From: Leucobacter chromiisoli
GTDB taxonomy: Bacteria > Actinomycetota > Actinomycetes > Actinomycetales > Microbacteriaceae
Direction: 5' to 3'
DNA: 64,000 bases
Assembly: GCF_016522505.1 (NCBI RefSeq)
Contig: NZ_JAEHOH010000007.1
Location: 1-64,000 of the forward strand
Positions within the stretch are counted from its first letter, which is position 1. Each line of letters starts with the position of its first letter. The notes beneath the pieces were generated by a model. That model worked only from the letters and a program-made list of their open reading frames with translations, had not been told where the DNA came from and did no database searches. Position numbers and translations under genes: made by a program. Of the stretch, positions 1 through 8,376 are shown in pieces.

Positions 1-743
1 TGCGGGTGCAGGTCCGACGCCGGGGTCGAGCCTGCGGAACGGGCGATCACTCGGCCGTCGGCGAGCTGGTTGACGATGGCGGCGGCGAGCTGGGAGCGGC
101 CCGCGTTCTGCACGCACACGAACAGCACCTGCGGCACCCCCGAAGACCGATCCCGGGTGAGGTCGGCGAGGCGCTGGCGGGCGAAGCGCTCGGTCAGCGG
201 GATCATGTGCTGCGTCAGCTTCGCCGACCGCACCAGGCCGGCGTAGGACTCGCGCACGATCGCGATCACGAGGTCCCGGTTCAGCCCGGTGAGCTCGTCC
301 GCGAGCTCTTCGGCGAGGCGGGTCACGCGGGCGTCCATCTGCTGCAGGGCCTCGGCCCGTGCTGCGGCGTCTTCGGGTTCGTCGGTGACGGCCGCGGCGG
401 GAGCGAACGCGTCGAGGAGGGACGCGACGGCGCGCTGCTTGCCCGGCGCGATGCGGTACCAGACCCAGGTGCCGCGCCGCTCGGAGGCCAGCATCCCGGT
501 CTCCTTGAGCACCTTCAGGTGGTGCGAGACCGTCGGCTGGGAGACCTCTGCCAGCTCGGCGAGGTCGCACACGCAGGACTCGCCGCGCGGGTCGGCCGCG
601 ATCGCGGAGAGCATCCGCAGCCGCAGCGGGTCCGCCAGCGCCTTCAGCGCACTGGCGACCGTGCTCGCCGCCTCCGCGCCGATTGCGTGGGTCGTCGACG
701 GCGAGCATGCCTCGGCGTCGGGGATGGTGGCAGCGTCGGTCAT
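1..743 (-). CDS. ArsR repressor-ArsC arsenate reductase fusion (partial at left edge)
   Basis: The frame stays open to the left edge, so the end of the reductase is missing. Residues 1-115 are a winged-helix ArsR repressor with metal-binding cysteines 57 and 59 (CVCDL) and recognition region SQPTVSHHLKVL. Residues about 125-200 are charged and helical. From about 205 a low-molecular-weight-phosphatase-type ArsC begins, with P-loop C210-X5-R216 (CVQNAGR). Known family roles: ArsR releases DNA on binding As(III)/Sb(III), and ArsC reduces As(V) to As(III). Here both sit on one chain, so the regulator also makes the ligand it senses (inference). The ATG at 743 overlaps the acr3 stop as ATGA, making this the last visible gene of the ars operon. 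Separate arsR and arsC genes are usual; the fusion is uncommon but known in actinobacteria. Confidence 0.93.
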   Translation of the reverse strand, partial: MTDAATIPDAEACSPSTTHAIGAEAASTVASALKALADPLRLRMLSAIAADPRGESCVCDLAELAEVSQPTVSHHLKVLKETGMLASERRGTWVWYRIAPGKQRAVASLLDAFAPAAAVTDEPEDAAARAEALQQMDARVTRLAEELADELTGLNRDLVIAIVRESYAGLVRSAKLTQHMIPLTERFARQRLADLTRDRSSGVPQVLFVCVQNAGRSQLAAAIVNQLADGRVIARSAGSTPASDLHP

Positions 744-1828
744 GACGTCCTCGATTCAGCGGTATACGGATCCGTGCGGAACCAGGCTCTGGCGGCCCAG
801 AGGGAGACGTAGACGAGGCCGACGAGCACAGGGACCTCGATGAGCGGACCCACGACGCCGGCCAGCGCCTGGCCGGAGGCGGCCCCGAAGGTCCCGATGG
901 CGACGGCGATCGCGAGCTCGAAGTTGTTGCCCGCCGCGGTGAACGCCAGCGTCGTCGACCGCGCGTAGCCGAGGCCGATGCCCTTGCCGAGCAGCAGCCC
1001 CGCGAACCACATCAGGCCGAAGTAGACCAGCAGCGGCAGCGCGATGCGCGCCACGTCGAGAGGCTTCGCCAGCACCGCGTTGCCCTGCAGTGCGAACAGC
1101 AGCACGATCGTGAACAGCAGCCCGTAGAGCGCCCACGGCCCGATCCTCGGGAGGAACTTCTCTTCGTACCAGTCGCGCCCCTTGCGCTTCTCGCCGATGA
1201 AGCGGGACGCGAAGCCCGCGATGAGCGGGATCCCGAGGAACACGAGCACGTTCAGCGCGATCTGCCAGACCGAGATCTCCAGTCCCTGTGCGTCCAGGCC
1301 CAGCCAGCCCGGCAGCACAGTCAGGTAGAACCAGCCCAGCACCGAGAACATCACGACCTGGAAGACCGAGTTGATCGCGACGAGCACCGCGGTCGCCTCG
1401 CGGTCGCCGCAGGCGAGGTCGTTCCAGATCACGACCATAGCGATGCATCGGGCGAGGCCGACGATGATCAGCCCGGTCCGGTACTCGGGCAGGTCCGGCA
1501 GGAAGATCCACGCGAGCGCGAACATCACCGCGGGCCCGACGAGCCAGTTCAGCACGAGCGAGGAGACCAGGAGCTTCTTGTCACCCGTGACGGCTGCGAC
1601 CTTGTCGTAGTGGACCTTCGCGAGCACGGGGTACATCATCACCAGCAGGCCCAGCCCGATCGGGACCGAGATCCCGCCGACCTCCATCGCAGACAGCGCG
1701 TCGGAGAGCGCCGGCACGAACCGGCCGAGCACGAGGCCGGCGACCATCGCGAGGCCGATCCAGAGCGGCAGCCACTTGTCGAGGGTGGAGAGCCGTTTCG
1801 GGGTGGTGCGGGTCAGGGCGTCGGTCAT
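740..1828 (-). CDS. acr3: ACR3-family arsenite efflux permease
   Basis: A 362-residue membrane protein with about ten hydrophobic segments and the ACR3 hallmark GLARCIAMVVIWNDLACGD. C128 in that motif is the family's essential cysteine. It should extrude As(III) made by ArsC, driven by the proton gradient, at the cytoplasmic membrane. The ATG at 1828 was chosen because it overlaps the thioredoxin stop (ATGA) and gives a normal N-terminus ([21 protein letters not shown]). The reading frame extends further upstream, but that part is Arg-rich shadow of trxA. The stop overlaps the start of the arsR-arsC fusion. Length and motifs look intact, so the pump itself is probably functional. Confidence 0.95.
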   Translation of the reverse strand: MTDALTRTTPKRLSTLDKWLPLWIGLAMVAGLVLGRFVPALSDALSAMEVGGISVPIGLGLLVMMYPVLAKVHYDKVAAVTGDKKLLVSSLVLNWLVGPAVMFALAWIFLPDLPEYRTGLIIVGLARCIAMVVIWNDLACGDREATAVLVAINSVFQVVMFSVLGWFYLTVLPGWLGLDAQGLEISVWQIALNVLVFLGIPLIAGFASRFIGEKRKGRDWYEEKFLPRIGPWALYGLLFTIVLLFALQGNAVLAKPLDVARIALPLLVYFGLMWFAGLLLGKGIGLGYARSTTLAFTAAGNNFELAIAVAIGTFGAASGQALAGVVGPLIEVPVLVGLVYVSLWAARAWFRTDPYTAESRTS

Positions 1829-2151
1829 GCGAGCAGCTCCTCGAGCTTCGCGACGTAGACGGGTTTCGGGTGCGCGCCGATCAGCACGTCGACACGTTCC
1901 CCGTTCCGGTAGAAGCCGAGGGTCGGGATCGAGGTCACGCCGGCCGCGGTCACGGTCTCGGGGTTCTGGTCGGCGTCGATCTTCACGATCTTCACCCGGC
2001 CCTCGTACTCGCCGGCGAGCTGGTCCAGGATCGGGGCGATCGCCCTGCACGGGCCGCACCAGGTCGCCCAGATGTCGACCACGACGGGCAGCTCGGACTC
2101 GAGCACCTCGGCCTGGAAGGTGGCGTCGGTGACGGGGGTGACGGTGCTCAT
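1825..2151 (-). CDS. trxA: Thioredoxin of the arsenic operon
   Basis: A 108-residue thioredoxin with the active site W31-CGPC and the cis-proline loop [12 protein letters not shown]. It is cytoplasmic, with no signal peptide. In ars operons thioredoxin recycles the disulfide formed in thiol-dependent ArsC. It overlaps trxB upstream and acr3 downstream by ATGA, so its translation is tightly coupled to both. The partner reductase next to it has a nonsense codon, so this thioredoxin probably depends on a reductase encoded elsewhere, if trxB is really dead. It could also act as a general thioredoxin. Confidence 0.95.
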   Translation of the reverse strand: MSTVTPVTDATFQAEVLESELPVVVDIWATWCGPCRAIAPILDQLAGEYEGRVKIVKIDADQNPETVTAAGVTSIPTLGFYRNGERVDVLIGAHPKPVYVAKLEELLA

Positions 2152-3122
2152 ACGGAGACCTCCAGAACAGGCTCGGAAACGGTGGCGGGTGCGAGGTGCG
2201 ACAGGTAGTGCTGGGCGTCCTGCGCGGCCGCGCAGCCGGTGCCCGCGGCGGTGATCGCCTGCCGATACGTGTGGTCGACGAGATCCCCGGCCGCGAACAC
2301 CCCGGCCAGATTCGTCCGCGTCGACGGGTGCGCGACCCGCACGTACCCGTCCGCGTCGGTGTCGACCTGCCCAGTCACGAGCTCGGAGCGCGGGTCGTGC
2401 CCGATCGCGACGAACACCCCCGTCGCGTCGAGCCTCCGCTCGGCCCCGGTGATCGTGTCGCGCAGCGTGAGCCCGGTGACCTGCTCGTCGCCGAGGATCG
2501 CGGCGACCTCGCTGTTCCAGGCGACCTCGATCTTCGGATCGTCCAGCACGCGCTGTGCCATGATTCTCGACGCTCGGAACTCGTCCCGGCGGTGCACGAC
2601 GGTGACTTTCGATGCGAACCGGGTGAGGAACAGCGCCTCCTCCATCGCGGAATCCCCGCCACCGATCACGGCGATCTCCTTGTCGCGGAAGAAGAACCCG
2701 TCGCAGGTCGCGCACCAGGACACTCCGTGCCCCGACAGGCGCTCTTCCTCGGGGAGGCCGAGCTTGCGGTACGCGGAACCCATCGTCAGGATCACCGCCC
2801 GCGCCCGGTACGTCATCCCGGCACCCGTCTCGAGGGTCTTCACGTCGCCGTCGAGCTCGAGGCGAATCGCGTCGTCGTAGACGATCCGAGCGCCGAACCG
2901 CTCAGCCTGCGCCCGCATCGACTCCATCAGCTCCGGCCCCTGCACGCCATCGACGAAGCCGGGGAAGTTCTCCACCTCGGTCGTCGTCATCAGCGCACCG
3001 CCCGCGGTGACCGAGCCCGCGATCACGTTCGGCGCAAGACCCGCGCGGGCCGCGTAGACCGCCGCGGTCTATCCGGCCGGACCGGACCCGACGATGACCA
3101 GTTCGACTTCTTGATTCGACAT
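2148..3122 (-). pseudogene. trxB: Thioredoxin reductase, interrupted by an amber codon
   Basis: The frame would encode a normal-length TrxB (about 324 residues) with redox site CATCDG, NADPH-binding [10 protein letters not shown] and C-terminal FAD motif [15 protein letters not shown]. From the ATG at 3122 the reading is MSNQEVELVIVGSGPAG, then TAG (3069-3071) at codon 18, then [11 protein letters not shown]. Homologues have GPAGYTAA, so the Tyr codon has become amber by one base. Everything after it is uninterrupted. Re-initiation at the GTG at 3026 would lose the FAD-binding GxGxxG, so activity is unlikely. Alternatives are a recent mutation, a sequencing error or amber suppression. It is the promoter-proximal gene of the ars operon and overlaps trxA by ATGA. 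Confidence 0.88.
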
Positions 3123-3130
3123 ACTTCTAT

Positions 3131-3147
3131 ATTGACATCTATCGAAT
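3131..3147 (-). promoter_or_regulatory. Candidate ArsR operator/promoter of the ars operon
   Basis: An AT-rich stretch just upstream of the trxB start reads, on the minus strand, ATTCGATAGATGTCAAT. It is an imperfect palindrome with matching ATT...AAT ends, and it resembles ArsR/SmtB-type operators in actinobacterial ars promoters. It is the only AT-rich block ahead of the operon, so it is the natural place for the promoter and the ArsR site. The assignment is from pattern and position only. Confidence 0.5.
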
Positions 3148-3251
3148 CAGTTCGCGAGCCCATGCCGGCTTTGTCACCGGATGTTCACCTACCGTGCTCA
3201 GGCAGGGCTGCCAACGCCCTTCGCGCGTGACCTCCGCATCATCGACGAACA

Positions 3252-4313
3252 GTGCATGAAAAGTGCACTCTTCAACAATCGGACCTACCAGTAGAGGTGC
3301 TCGAGCGCTTCACGCACGAGCTCGACGTGTATTCGATCGACGAGGCGTTCGCCGCGGTGGATCGTCGGACTTCGGCCGATCCCGAGGCCATGTCGGTGCT
3401 CGGGCGCACAATCAGAGACGAGGTGCGCCGGCTCGTCGGTGTGCCCGTCTGCGTCGGGATCGCGCCGACCCGCACCCTCGCGAAGCTCGCGAACCGCGCG
3501 GCCAAGAAGATCCCGGTCTTCGAAGGGGTGTGCGTGTGGCCGGCGACGCGGGAGGCGTGGCGCGAGCAGCTGATGCGCCGACTGCCGGTCTCGGAGGTCT
3601 GGGGGATCGCGCGGCGCCTCGAGCGGCGGCTCGCAGGGTACGGCATCACCTCCGTGTGGGATCTCGCCACCGCGGATCCTGCGCAGATCCGACGCTGCTT
3701 TTCCGTGGTCGTCATGCGTACCGCGCTCGAGCTGCGCGGGGTCGCGTGCATCGGCCCGGAGGAGGATCGCACGGGGAAGAAAGACGAGCTGATCGTGTCG
3801 CGTTCCTTCTCAGAGAAGGTGTCCACGATTGAGGGGATGCGGCAGGCGCTCTCGATCTATGCGCAGCAGGCCGCGGCGCGCCTGGTGAAGCACCGGCAGG
3901 TGGCGAAGTCGGTGCAGGCGTTCGCCGGCACGAGTCACTGGCACGAGCAGCAGCACTATCCGGCTGTCCGGGTGCCGCTCCCCTATCCGACGGCCGATCC
4001 GGTCATGCTGACGCGAGCGGCACATCTGCTGCTCCCGCAGATTCAGGAGGGAACGCGGTATGCGCGGGCCGGGCTCCTGCTTACGGATCTGCACGCGGCT
4101 GAGGCGCACCAGGCCCTCGAGTTGTTCAGGCACGTCCACGAGGATGCGAGTATCGCGACGCTCGTGGACGCGGTGCAGAAGAAGGCCGGCCGAGAGGTGC
4201 TCGGGCTCGGCTATGGCGGTCTCCGGCCCGGCCCGGCCTGGCAGATGAAGCGTGGACTGCTGACGCCCAGGGCGACAACTCATTGGGACGAGCTCATGAT
4301 CGTCCGGGCGTAG
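3252..4313 (+). pseudogene. Y-family DNA polymerase (UmuC/DinB type), N-terminally truncated
   Basis: Homology starts abruptly at about 3291 (VEVLERFTHELDVYSIDEAF) and runs to a typical UmuC-type C-terminus (TTHWDELMIVRA). The palm motif YSIDEAF with catalytic acidic residues, the VCVGIAPTRTLAKLAN helix and the little-finger region are present. The first roughly 100 residues, including the first catalytic Asp of the family, are absent; complete proteins are about 420-430 residues. The 13 residues before VEVL (MHEKCTLQQSDLP) do not resemble the family. Without the first metal ligand it should not polymerise. The break lies about 170 bp from the ars promoter, so a deletion or insertion boundary probably passes here. 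Confidence 0.82.
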
Positions 4314-4352
4314 GGCCGACTACCGTCTGCAGCTACGACTGTGCTGAAGCTC

Positions 4353-4712
4353 TCAGGAGTCGAAGATGTCTCCGAGGAACTCGAAGGGACTCTTCTTTTT
4401 GCGGTAGCGGGGGTCGCGTTGGCGATCGTCGGAGTAGCCGCCGCGTCGGTCACCGTGGTGGCCTTCTCGTCGGCGGTCGTCGTGATGACTGTCGCGACGT
4501 CGATCGTCGTACCGGGGTGCCTCGTAGTCGTCATAGCGGGGTTCTGCATACTGCGAGCCTGGCGCCGCGTCGCTTTCGGCCTGCATACGCTCGAGGATCT
4601 TGTCTAGCTCGCCCCGGTCGAGCCAGATGCCCCGGCACTGCGGGCAGTAGTCGACTTCGACTCCCTGTCGCTCGCTCATCAACAGGGTGGTTCCATCGCT
4701 GGGGCAGTTCAT
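4353..4712 (-). CDS. Zinc-ribbon (TFIIB-type) protein with charged His/Asp/Arg-rich tail
   Basis: A 119-residue protein starting MNCPSDGTTLLMSERQGVEV, followed by DYCPQCRGIWLDRGELDKIL, the zf-TFIIB signature. C23 and C26 form one knuckle; the first knuckle keeps only C3, as in many members. Residues 55-105 are a low-complexity tail rich in Asp, Arg, His and Tyr (RYDDYEAPRYDDRRRD type), ending in KKKSPFEFLGDIFDS. The ATG at 4712 was chosen because the motif begins there and the upstream frame has no family-like sequence. Function is unknown for this family; a small zinc or nucleic-acid binding role is a guess. Confidence 0.85.
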   Translation of the reverse strand: MNCPSDGTTLLMSERQGVEVDYCPQCRGIWLDRGELDKILERMQAESDAAPGSQYAEPRYDDYEAPRYDDRRRDSHHDDRRREGHHGDRRGGYSDDRQRDPRYRKKKSPFEFLGDIFDS

Positions 4713-4794
4713 GATGTCAGCGTAAAGCAGCCGGGTCGCTCCCTGGCTGTGAAGTTGACTGCCGCAGCCTGGGAGTTCGTCGCGCGTTGCCGAG

Positions 4795-5409
4795 TCAGAG
4801 TCGGAACTCCAAGAGCCAGTCGACGGCGAGCTGCGCGACGGTGGCGACAATGACGAAGTGGAGGAGGATCGCGACCCATGCCCAGGACGCGAATCCTTTG
4901 AGCGCGCGCATGGCGGAGTCGCCCGGGAGGAGGAGGCCGTCGGCGCCGGCTTTCGCGACGGTGACCCACCAGAGCGGGATCATGGCCGTCCAGACGACCA
5001 TGCACCAGGGGCAGAGGGTGCCGAGAGAGTAGAAGCTCTGGTACTGCAGCCAGGTGATGAAGACGATGCCTCCGAGGAGGCCGAGGCAGTAGAGCCGCCA
5101 AAACCATTGGGCGAAGTGTGCTCCGGCGAGGATCGCGGCCCCGACGAGGATCGGCGCGGTGAAGGCGGTGACGCCGATGATGGTGTTGGAGAACCCGAAG
5201 AGGGAACCCTGCCAGGAGTCCATGTTCGGCCCGCAGGTGACGAGCTTCGAGATGTTGCAGTTGGGCGCGTGGGTGGGTTCCTGCAGGGTCTTGATGTACT
5301 CGGTGAGCAGTTCGAAGGAGGCGAACCAGCCGACGATGCCGGCCACGATCGAGAACCAGGCGAAGCCGATGCGTCGTCGGCGTAGCGGTGTCTCAGCGCT
5401 CGTGGTCAT
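4795..5409 (-). CDS. Vitamin K epoxide reductase (VKOR) family protein
   Basis: A 204-residue membrane protein with about five transmembrane helices. It has the VKOR pattern: loop cysteines C51 and C59 in NCNISKLVTCG, a conserved Ser/Trp region (DSWQGSLFGFSN), and redox motif C133-PW-C136. Bacterial VKORs reoxidise DsbA-type oxidases using quinone, in place of DsbB. The DsbA-like protein at 29.4-30.2 kb is a plausible partner on the same island (inference). In the uninterrupted ancestor its neighbour was the cupredoxin lipoprotein gene, so it may serve copper or cytochrome maturation outside the membrane. Confidence 0.93.
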   Translation of the reverse strand: MTTSAETPLRRRRIGFAWFSIVAGIVGWFASFELLTEYIKTLQEPTHAPNCNISKLVTCGPNMDSWQGSLFGFSNTIIGVTAFTAPILVGAAILAGAHFAQWFWRLYCLGLLGGIVFITWLQYQSFYSLGTLCPWCMVVWTAMIPLWWVTVAKAGADGLLLPGDSAMRALKGFASWAWVAILLHFVIVATVAQLAVDWLLEFRL

Positions 5410-5510
5410 GGTTCGAATCTACACAAGGGGAGGCTGAACGGATGACGGCTGCTCGATACGAATGCAGCGGCCGGGCAGAGGCGCTCTGCATGCGGGATCC
5501 TGGGCACGGG

Positions 5511-5732
5511 TCAGTCGGCCGTCACGTTGACGACGCCTTTCATCTCCGCGTGAATGGAACAGTCGTATTCGTAGCTGCCGGCCTGGTCGAAGACATGGGT
5601 GAAGCTGCCCTGTCGCATGAGATCGCTCACGAAGCTCGCATCCTGGGCGACGACATCGTGCTCGTTCTGTCCCTCGAACACCCAGCGCACCGCTTCGCCC
5701 TCGGCAACCTCGACCTCGGCTATGTCGTAGGC
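5511..5732 (-). pseudogene. Cupredoxin lipoprotein, C-terminal part
   Basis: The last 70 codons of a small copper protein, preceded by a 9-bp repeat (AYD). It contains EVEVAEGEAVRWVF and the type-1 copper ligands: His in NEHDVV, then Cys, His and Met in YDCSIHAEMKG. It has no start of its own and is read in frame from the IS3 transposase upstream, giving a chimeric frame that ends VNVTAD. Joined to the piece at 8593-8748 it gives an intact protein of about 122 residues with a lipoprotein signal. The two pieces are therefore one gene split by the 5733-8592 insertion. Confidence 0.88.
5724..5732. repeat. 9-bp direct repeat, left copy
   Basis: GTCGTAGGC on the plus strand, identical to 8593-8601. 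In both copies it encodes Ala-Tyr-Asp of the cupredoxin on the minus strand. Removing the insert and one copy restores the cupredoxin frame, as expected for a target-site duplication. Confidence 0.75.
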
Positions 5733-6425
5733 GTCGAACGAATCCCCGACGGTTCCGGTCGAGGGAACAGCGCCGAGTTCTTGGATACGGTCGGTATAGA
5801 CCATGGCCGTGTAGTTCGACCCGTGATCAGCATGATGGATGAGCCCATCGAGCCGGCCGCCTGACTGCCATGCCGCCATATCGAGTGCTTGCATCGGCAG
5901 AATCTCTGACTTCAGTGACGAAGCAACGTTCCAACCCACGATCCTGCGCGAGTACACATCCGTGACGAACGCGACATACGCGAACCCGGACCAAGTAGCG
6001 ACGTAGGTCACATCGCACACCCAGAGCTTGCGCGGCCCATCAGCGACGAATCTCCGGTTCACGAGATCAGCAGGCAATGCCAGCGCCTTGTCCGGGCGCG
6101 TGGTGAATACCCGCTTCGATTTTCGCACCCCGCGCACACCGGTGAGCCGCATCAGACGCTCGGTCTGGTCGCGGCCGATCTCCCACCCCTCACGCTTGAG
6201 TAGGGCGTGCATCTTCCGTCGCCCGTACACGTTGTAATGCTTCGCGTGGAGGCGCTGGATCTCGGACACGAGCAACTTGTCACGGAGCTGTCTCACCGAG
6301 GTCGGCCGCGACTTGGCTGCCCGGTAACCACGCGAGGTGAGAAACCCACGAACTGCCGTCCTGAGCGTACGGCAGAGGAACTCGACCCCGAAACGATCAC
6401 GATGCTCGTCGATGAACTGGATCAT
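5733..6425 (-). pseudogene. IS3-family transposase OrfB, N-terminal part
   Basis: It encodes the HTH_21 region (LRDKLLVSEIQRLHAKHYNV, YGRRKMHALLKREG) and the first two catalytic Asp residues of the rve core, in WVCDVTYVATW and HHADHGSNY. It stops at VGDSFD, where the sequence switches to cupredoxin. The catalytic Glu is missing; it lies in the piece at 8377-8592. The ATG at 6425 overlaps the orfA stop as ATGA, and no A-rich slippery run is visible. Coupled re-initiation rather than -1 frameshifting is therefore likely in this member. The chimeric frame continues to 5511. Confidence 0.9.
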
Positions 6426-6736
6426 TTCGTTCGTGGCCGGTCGAGTTCCTTCGCGAAAAACACGCTCGCAGCTTTAAGAACCTCGTTGGCCTTCTTCAGC
6501 TCGGCGTTCTCGCGTCGCAGACGTCGGTTCTCTTCGGCCATATCGCTCGTGACGCCGGGTCTCACGCCGGTATCGATGTCGTAGCGGCGCTGCCACACTC
6601 TCAGCGTCTCCGGGCTCACTCCAAGGAGGCCGCCGACGTGTCGGCAAGCGGCGGTCAGCGATTCAAATTCGGGGCGGGCCTCGGCAAGCATGCGGAGCGC
6701 ACGCTGACGAAGTTCGGGGTCGTATTTGCTTGGCAT
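6422..6736 (-). CDS. IS3-family transposase OrfA (HTH)
   Basis: A 104-residue OrfA: N-terminal helix-turn-helix (YDPELRQRALRMLAEARPE, LLGVSPETLRVWQRRYDID), then a leucine-zipper-like helix (EENRRLRRENAELKKANEVL) and the typical ending KAASVFFAKELDRP. OrfA binds the element's ends and works with OrfB. It appears intact and lies 20 bp inside the left inverted repeat. OrfB is split in this copy, so the element cannot move itself without help or re-circularisation. Confidence 0.93.
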   Translation of the reverse strand: MPSKYDPELRQRALRMLAEARPEFESLTAACRHVGGLLGVSPETLRVWQRRYDIDTGVRPGVTSDMAEENRRLRRENAELKKANEVLKAASVFFAKELDRPRTK

Positions 6737-6756
6737 CGTAGTTCCATCCTTATATA

Positions 6757-6785
6757 CAGATCGGAACTAAACCCAGGCCAATTCA
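6757..6785 (-). repeat. Left terminal inverted repeat of the IS3-family element
   Basis: On the minus strand it begins TGAATTGGCCTGGGTTTAGT and continues to TTCCGATCTG. It matches 8340-8368 with only four mismatches over the 29 bp compared. It starts with the 5'-TG usual for IS3 ends and lies just upstream of orfA, as IRL should. Confidence 0.85.
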
Positions 6786-6923
6786 CGGATAGCTATTGGG
6801 TCGAGCTACAGGCACCGCAACGTTGAAGGTGAAGACGAAATCCGTAATTGGATCAGTGCTCTGGGAACCGAGACAGCACGAGGCTCCGACATCGGCGAGG
6901 CCTCAGAGTTAGGACTCCCGGCT

Positions 6924-8243
6924 CTAATTCGTCTCCTCTTTTGCTCTCACCCGCATAACGATCACCTGGCCGACGATAACGGCTGTCGCAACCGCTGCAG
7001 CGACAATTACGGTTTGAAGATCGCTTTGCACTTTAAGAATCGTGAAGGAAATCAGAATCGAGAAGTTGAGCAATATTGTGAGAAGCGGTGCCCACGGCTT
7101 TGCCTTGATTTTTGTCCGGAGGTGCCGAATCACGCCCCATTGCACCGCGATGTCCATTGCGAGGTAGAGGAACGCTCCCATCGATGCGATCTGAGTGAGG
7201 TCCAGGAAGGCTGTGGCGATAATCGCGAGCCCAGCCGTGATGATCAGCGGCTGTTGCGGGACGCGCGCAGGCAGTGACGGCGTCTGGCGCATGTCTTGGA
7301 GCATTCCGTAGAGGCGTGATACCGAATACAGACTGGCCAGCAGCCCGGACAGTGTGGCGACAACGGCGATCGCCACCGTGATTCCGATACCCCACGAGCC
7401 AAAGAGCGGTTCGGCTGCCGCAGCCAACGCATAATCACGCGCTTTTACCGCGCCTGCGGCCCCAATACTGGACTCTACCGAGACGGTGATCAGCATGTAG
7501 AGGACCGTGCAGACCGCCAGGGAAATGACGATCGAGCGCGCAATGTTCTTTTTCGCGTCCTGAATGTCGTCACCTTGGTTGGTTATGGTGGTGAACCCTT
7601 TGTAGGCGAGCACACACAGGACCGTTCCGGCGAGCAGTCCGACGATATCGGGGGCCTCGCCTGAGCTTTGGGCGAAGAGTCCGGATCCTGATGCGACAGC
7701 ACCGACGAGTCCCGCTATAGCGAGCAGTGCGATGCCCACGATCTTGATGATCGCAGTCGTGGTCGCGGATCCTTCAACGAGCTTATTACCGAGCAAGTTC
7801 ACGATGGCTGCTGCCACGATCGCAAGCACGCCCAGGAGGGGGACGAGAATTGCAGAGTCTTGTAGGCCAAATGGGCGCAGCAGGTAAGTTCCGAAGGTGC
7901 GGGCGAGGAGACTTTCCGCGACCACCATTGAGACGTACATGAACAGGGTAAACGATCCCGCAGCGACCCCCGGTCCGTACGCATCTTTCAGTAGCATCGC
8001 AATACCACCCGCAGAGGGGTTCACGCTTGAATATCGCGTGTACGAGTAGGCGCTGACACCGGCGACAATCGCGCCGAGCAGAAACGCGAGCGGAAACCAG
8101 TCTCCGGCGAAGCCCGCGACCTGCCCGACGAGCGCAAAGATTCCCGCCCCGATCATCACTCCGGTGCCGAGCGAAACGGACCCGACGAGTGAAATCCTGC
8201 CCTTCGTTGCGACCATGTGAACCCCTCGCTCCTTCTCGTTCAA
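6924..8243 (-). CDS. APC-family amino-acid permease
   Basis: A 439-residue protein with about twelve membrane segments. The N-terminal signature VSLGTGVMIGAGIFALVGQVAG has the substrate-backbone-binding GAGIF of the amino acid-polyamine-organocation superfamily. It should be an inner-membrane symporter or exchanger; the substrate cannot be read from sequence. The start at 8243 (MNEKERGVHMVATKGR) has a possible alternative nine codons later. Codon use is more AT-rich than neighbouring genes. It lies between the two inverted repeats of the permuted IS, outside the IS proper, so it is cargo. A 9-bp inverted repeat sits 43 bp upstream of its start and may regulate it. Confidence 0.92.
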   Translation of the reverse strand: MNEKERGVHMVATKGRISLVGSVSLGTGVMIGAGIFALVGQVAGFAGDWFPLAFLLGAIVAGVSAYSYTRYSSVNPSAGGIAMLLKDAYGPGVAAGSFTLFMYVSMVVAESLLARTFGTYLLRPFGLQDSAILVPLLGVLAIVAAAIVNLLGNKLVEGSATTTAIIKIVGIALLAIAGLVGAVASGSGLFAQSSGEAPDIVGLLAGTVLCVLAYKGFTTITNQGDDIQDAKKNIARSIVISLAVCTVLYMLITVSVESSIGAAGAVKARDYALAAAAEPLFGSWGIGITVAIAVVATLSGLLASLYSVSRLYGMLQDMRQTPSLPARVPQQPLIITAGLAIIATAFLDLTQIASMGAFLYLAMDIAVQWGVIRHLRTKIKAKPWAPLLTILLNFSILISFTILKVQSDLQTVIVAAAVATAVIVGQVIVMRVRAKEETN

Positions 8244-8285
8244 TTTCGGTTTTCACGCCATGCTTACTAAGCAGGGAGCAGTACT

Positions 8286-8318
8286 TTGCACTTCCCCACG
8301 TTCTAGTTTGAAGTGCAA
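8286..8318 (-). promoter_or_regulatory. Inverted repeat upstream of the permease gene
   Basis: TTGCACTTC (8286-8294) and GAAGTGCAA (8310-8318) form a perfect 9-bp inverted repeat with a 15-bp spacer, just upstream of the permease start at 8243. The arm spacing of about 24 bp fits a dimeric or tetrameric regulator. There is no T-run, so an operator is more likely than a terminator. No regulator gene travels with it. Confidence 0.5.
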
Positions 8319-8339
8319 CATCAGGGTGTGGGGATGGGT

Positions 8340-8368
8340 TGAATTGGCCTGGTTTGAGTTCCGACCGG
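8340..8368 (+). repeat. Right terminal inverted repeat of the IS3-family element
   Basis: On the plus strand it begins TGAATTGGCCTGGTTTGAGT and continues to TTCCGACCGG. It is the partner of 6757-6785 and lies 9 bp beyond the orfB stop (8377), the normal place for IRR. The two repeats face away from each other across the permease gene, which shows the permuted layout. Confidence 0.85.
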
Positions 8369-8376
8369 TTTTCCTG

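Noticed and set aside
3069-3071. Pyrrolysine or selenocysteine at the trxB stop
   Set aside because: The codon is TAG at a position that is Tyr in homologues, selenocysteine uses TGA, and no pyrrolysine genes are present; a plain nonsense change is simpler.
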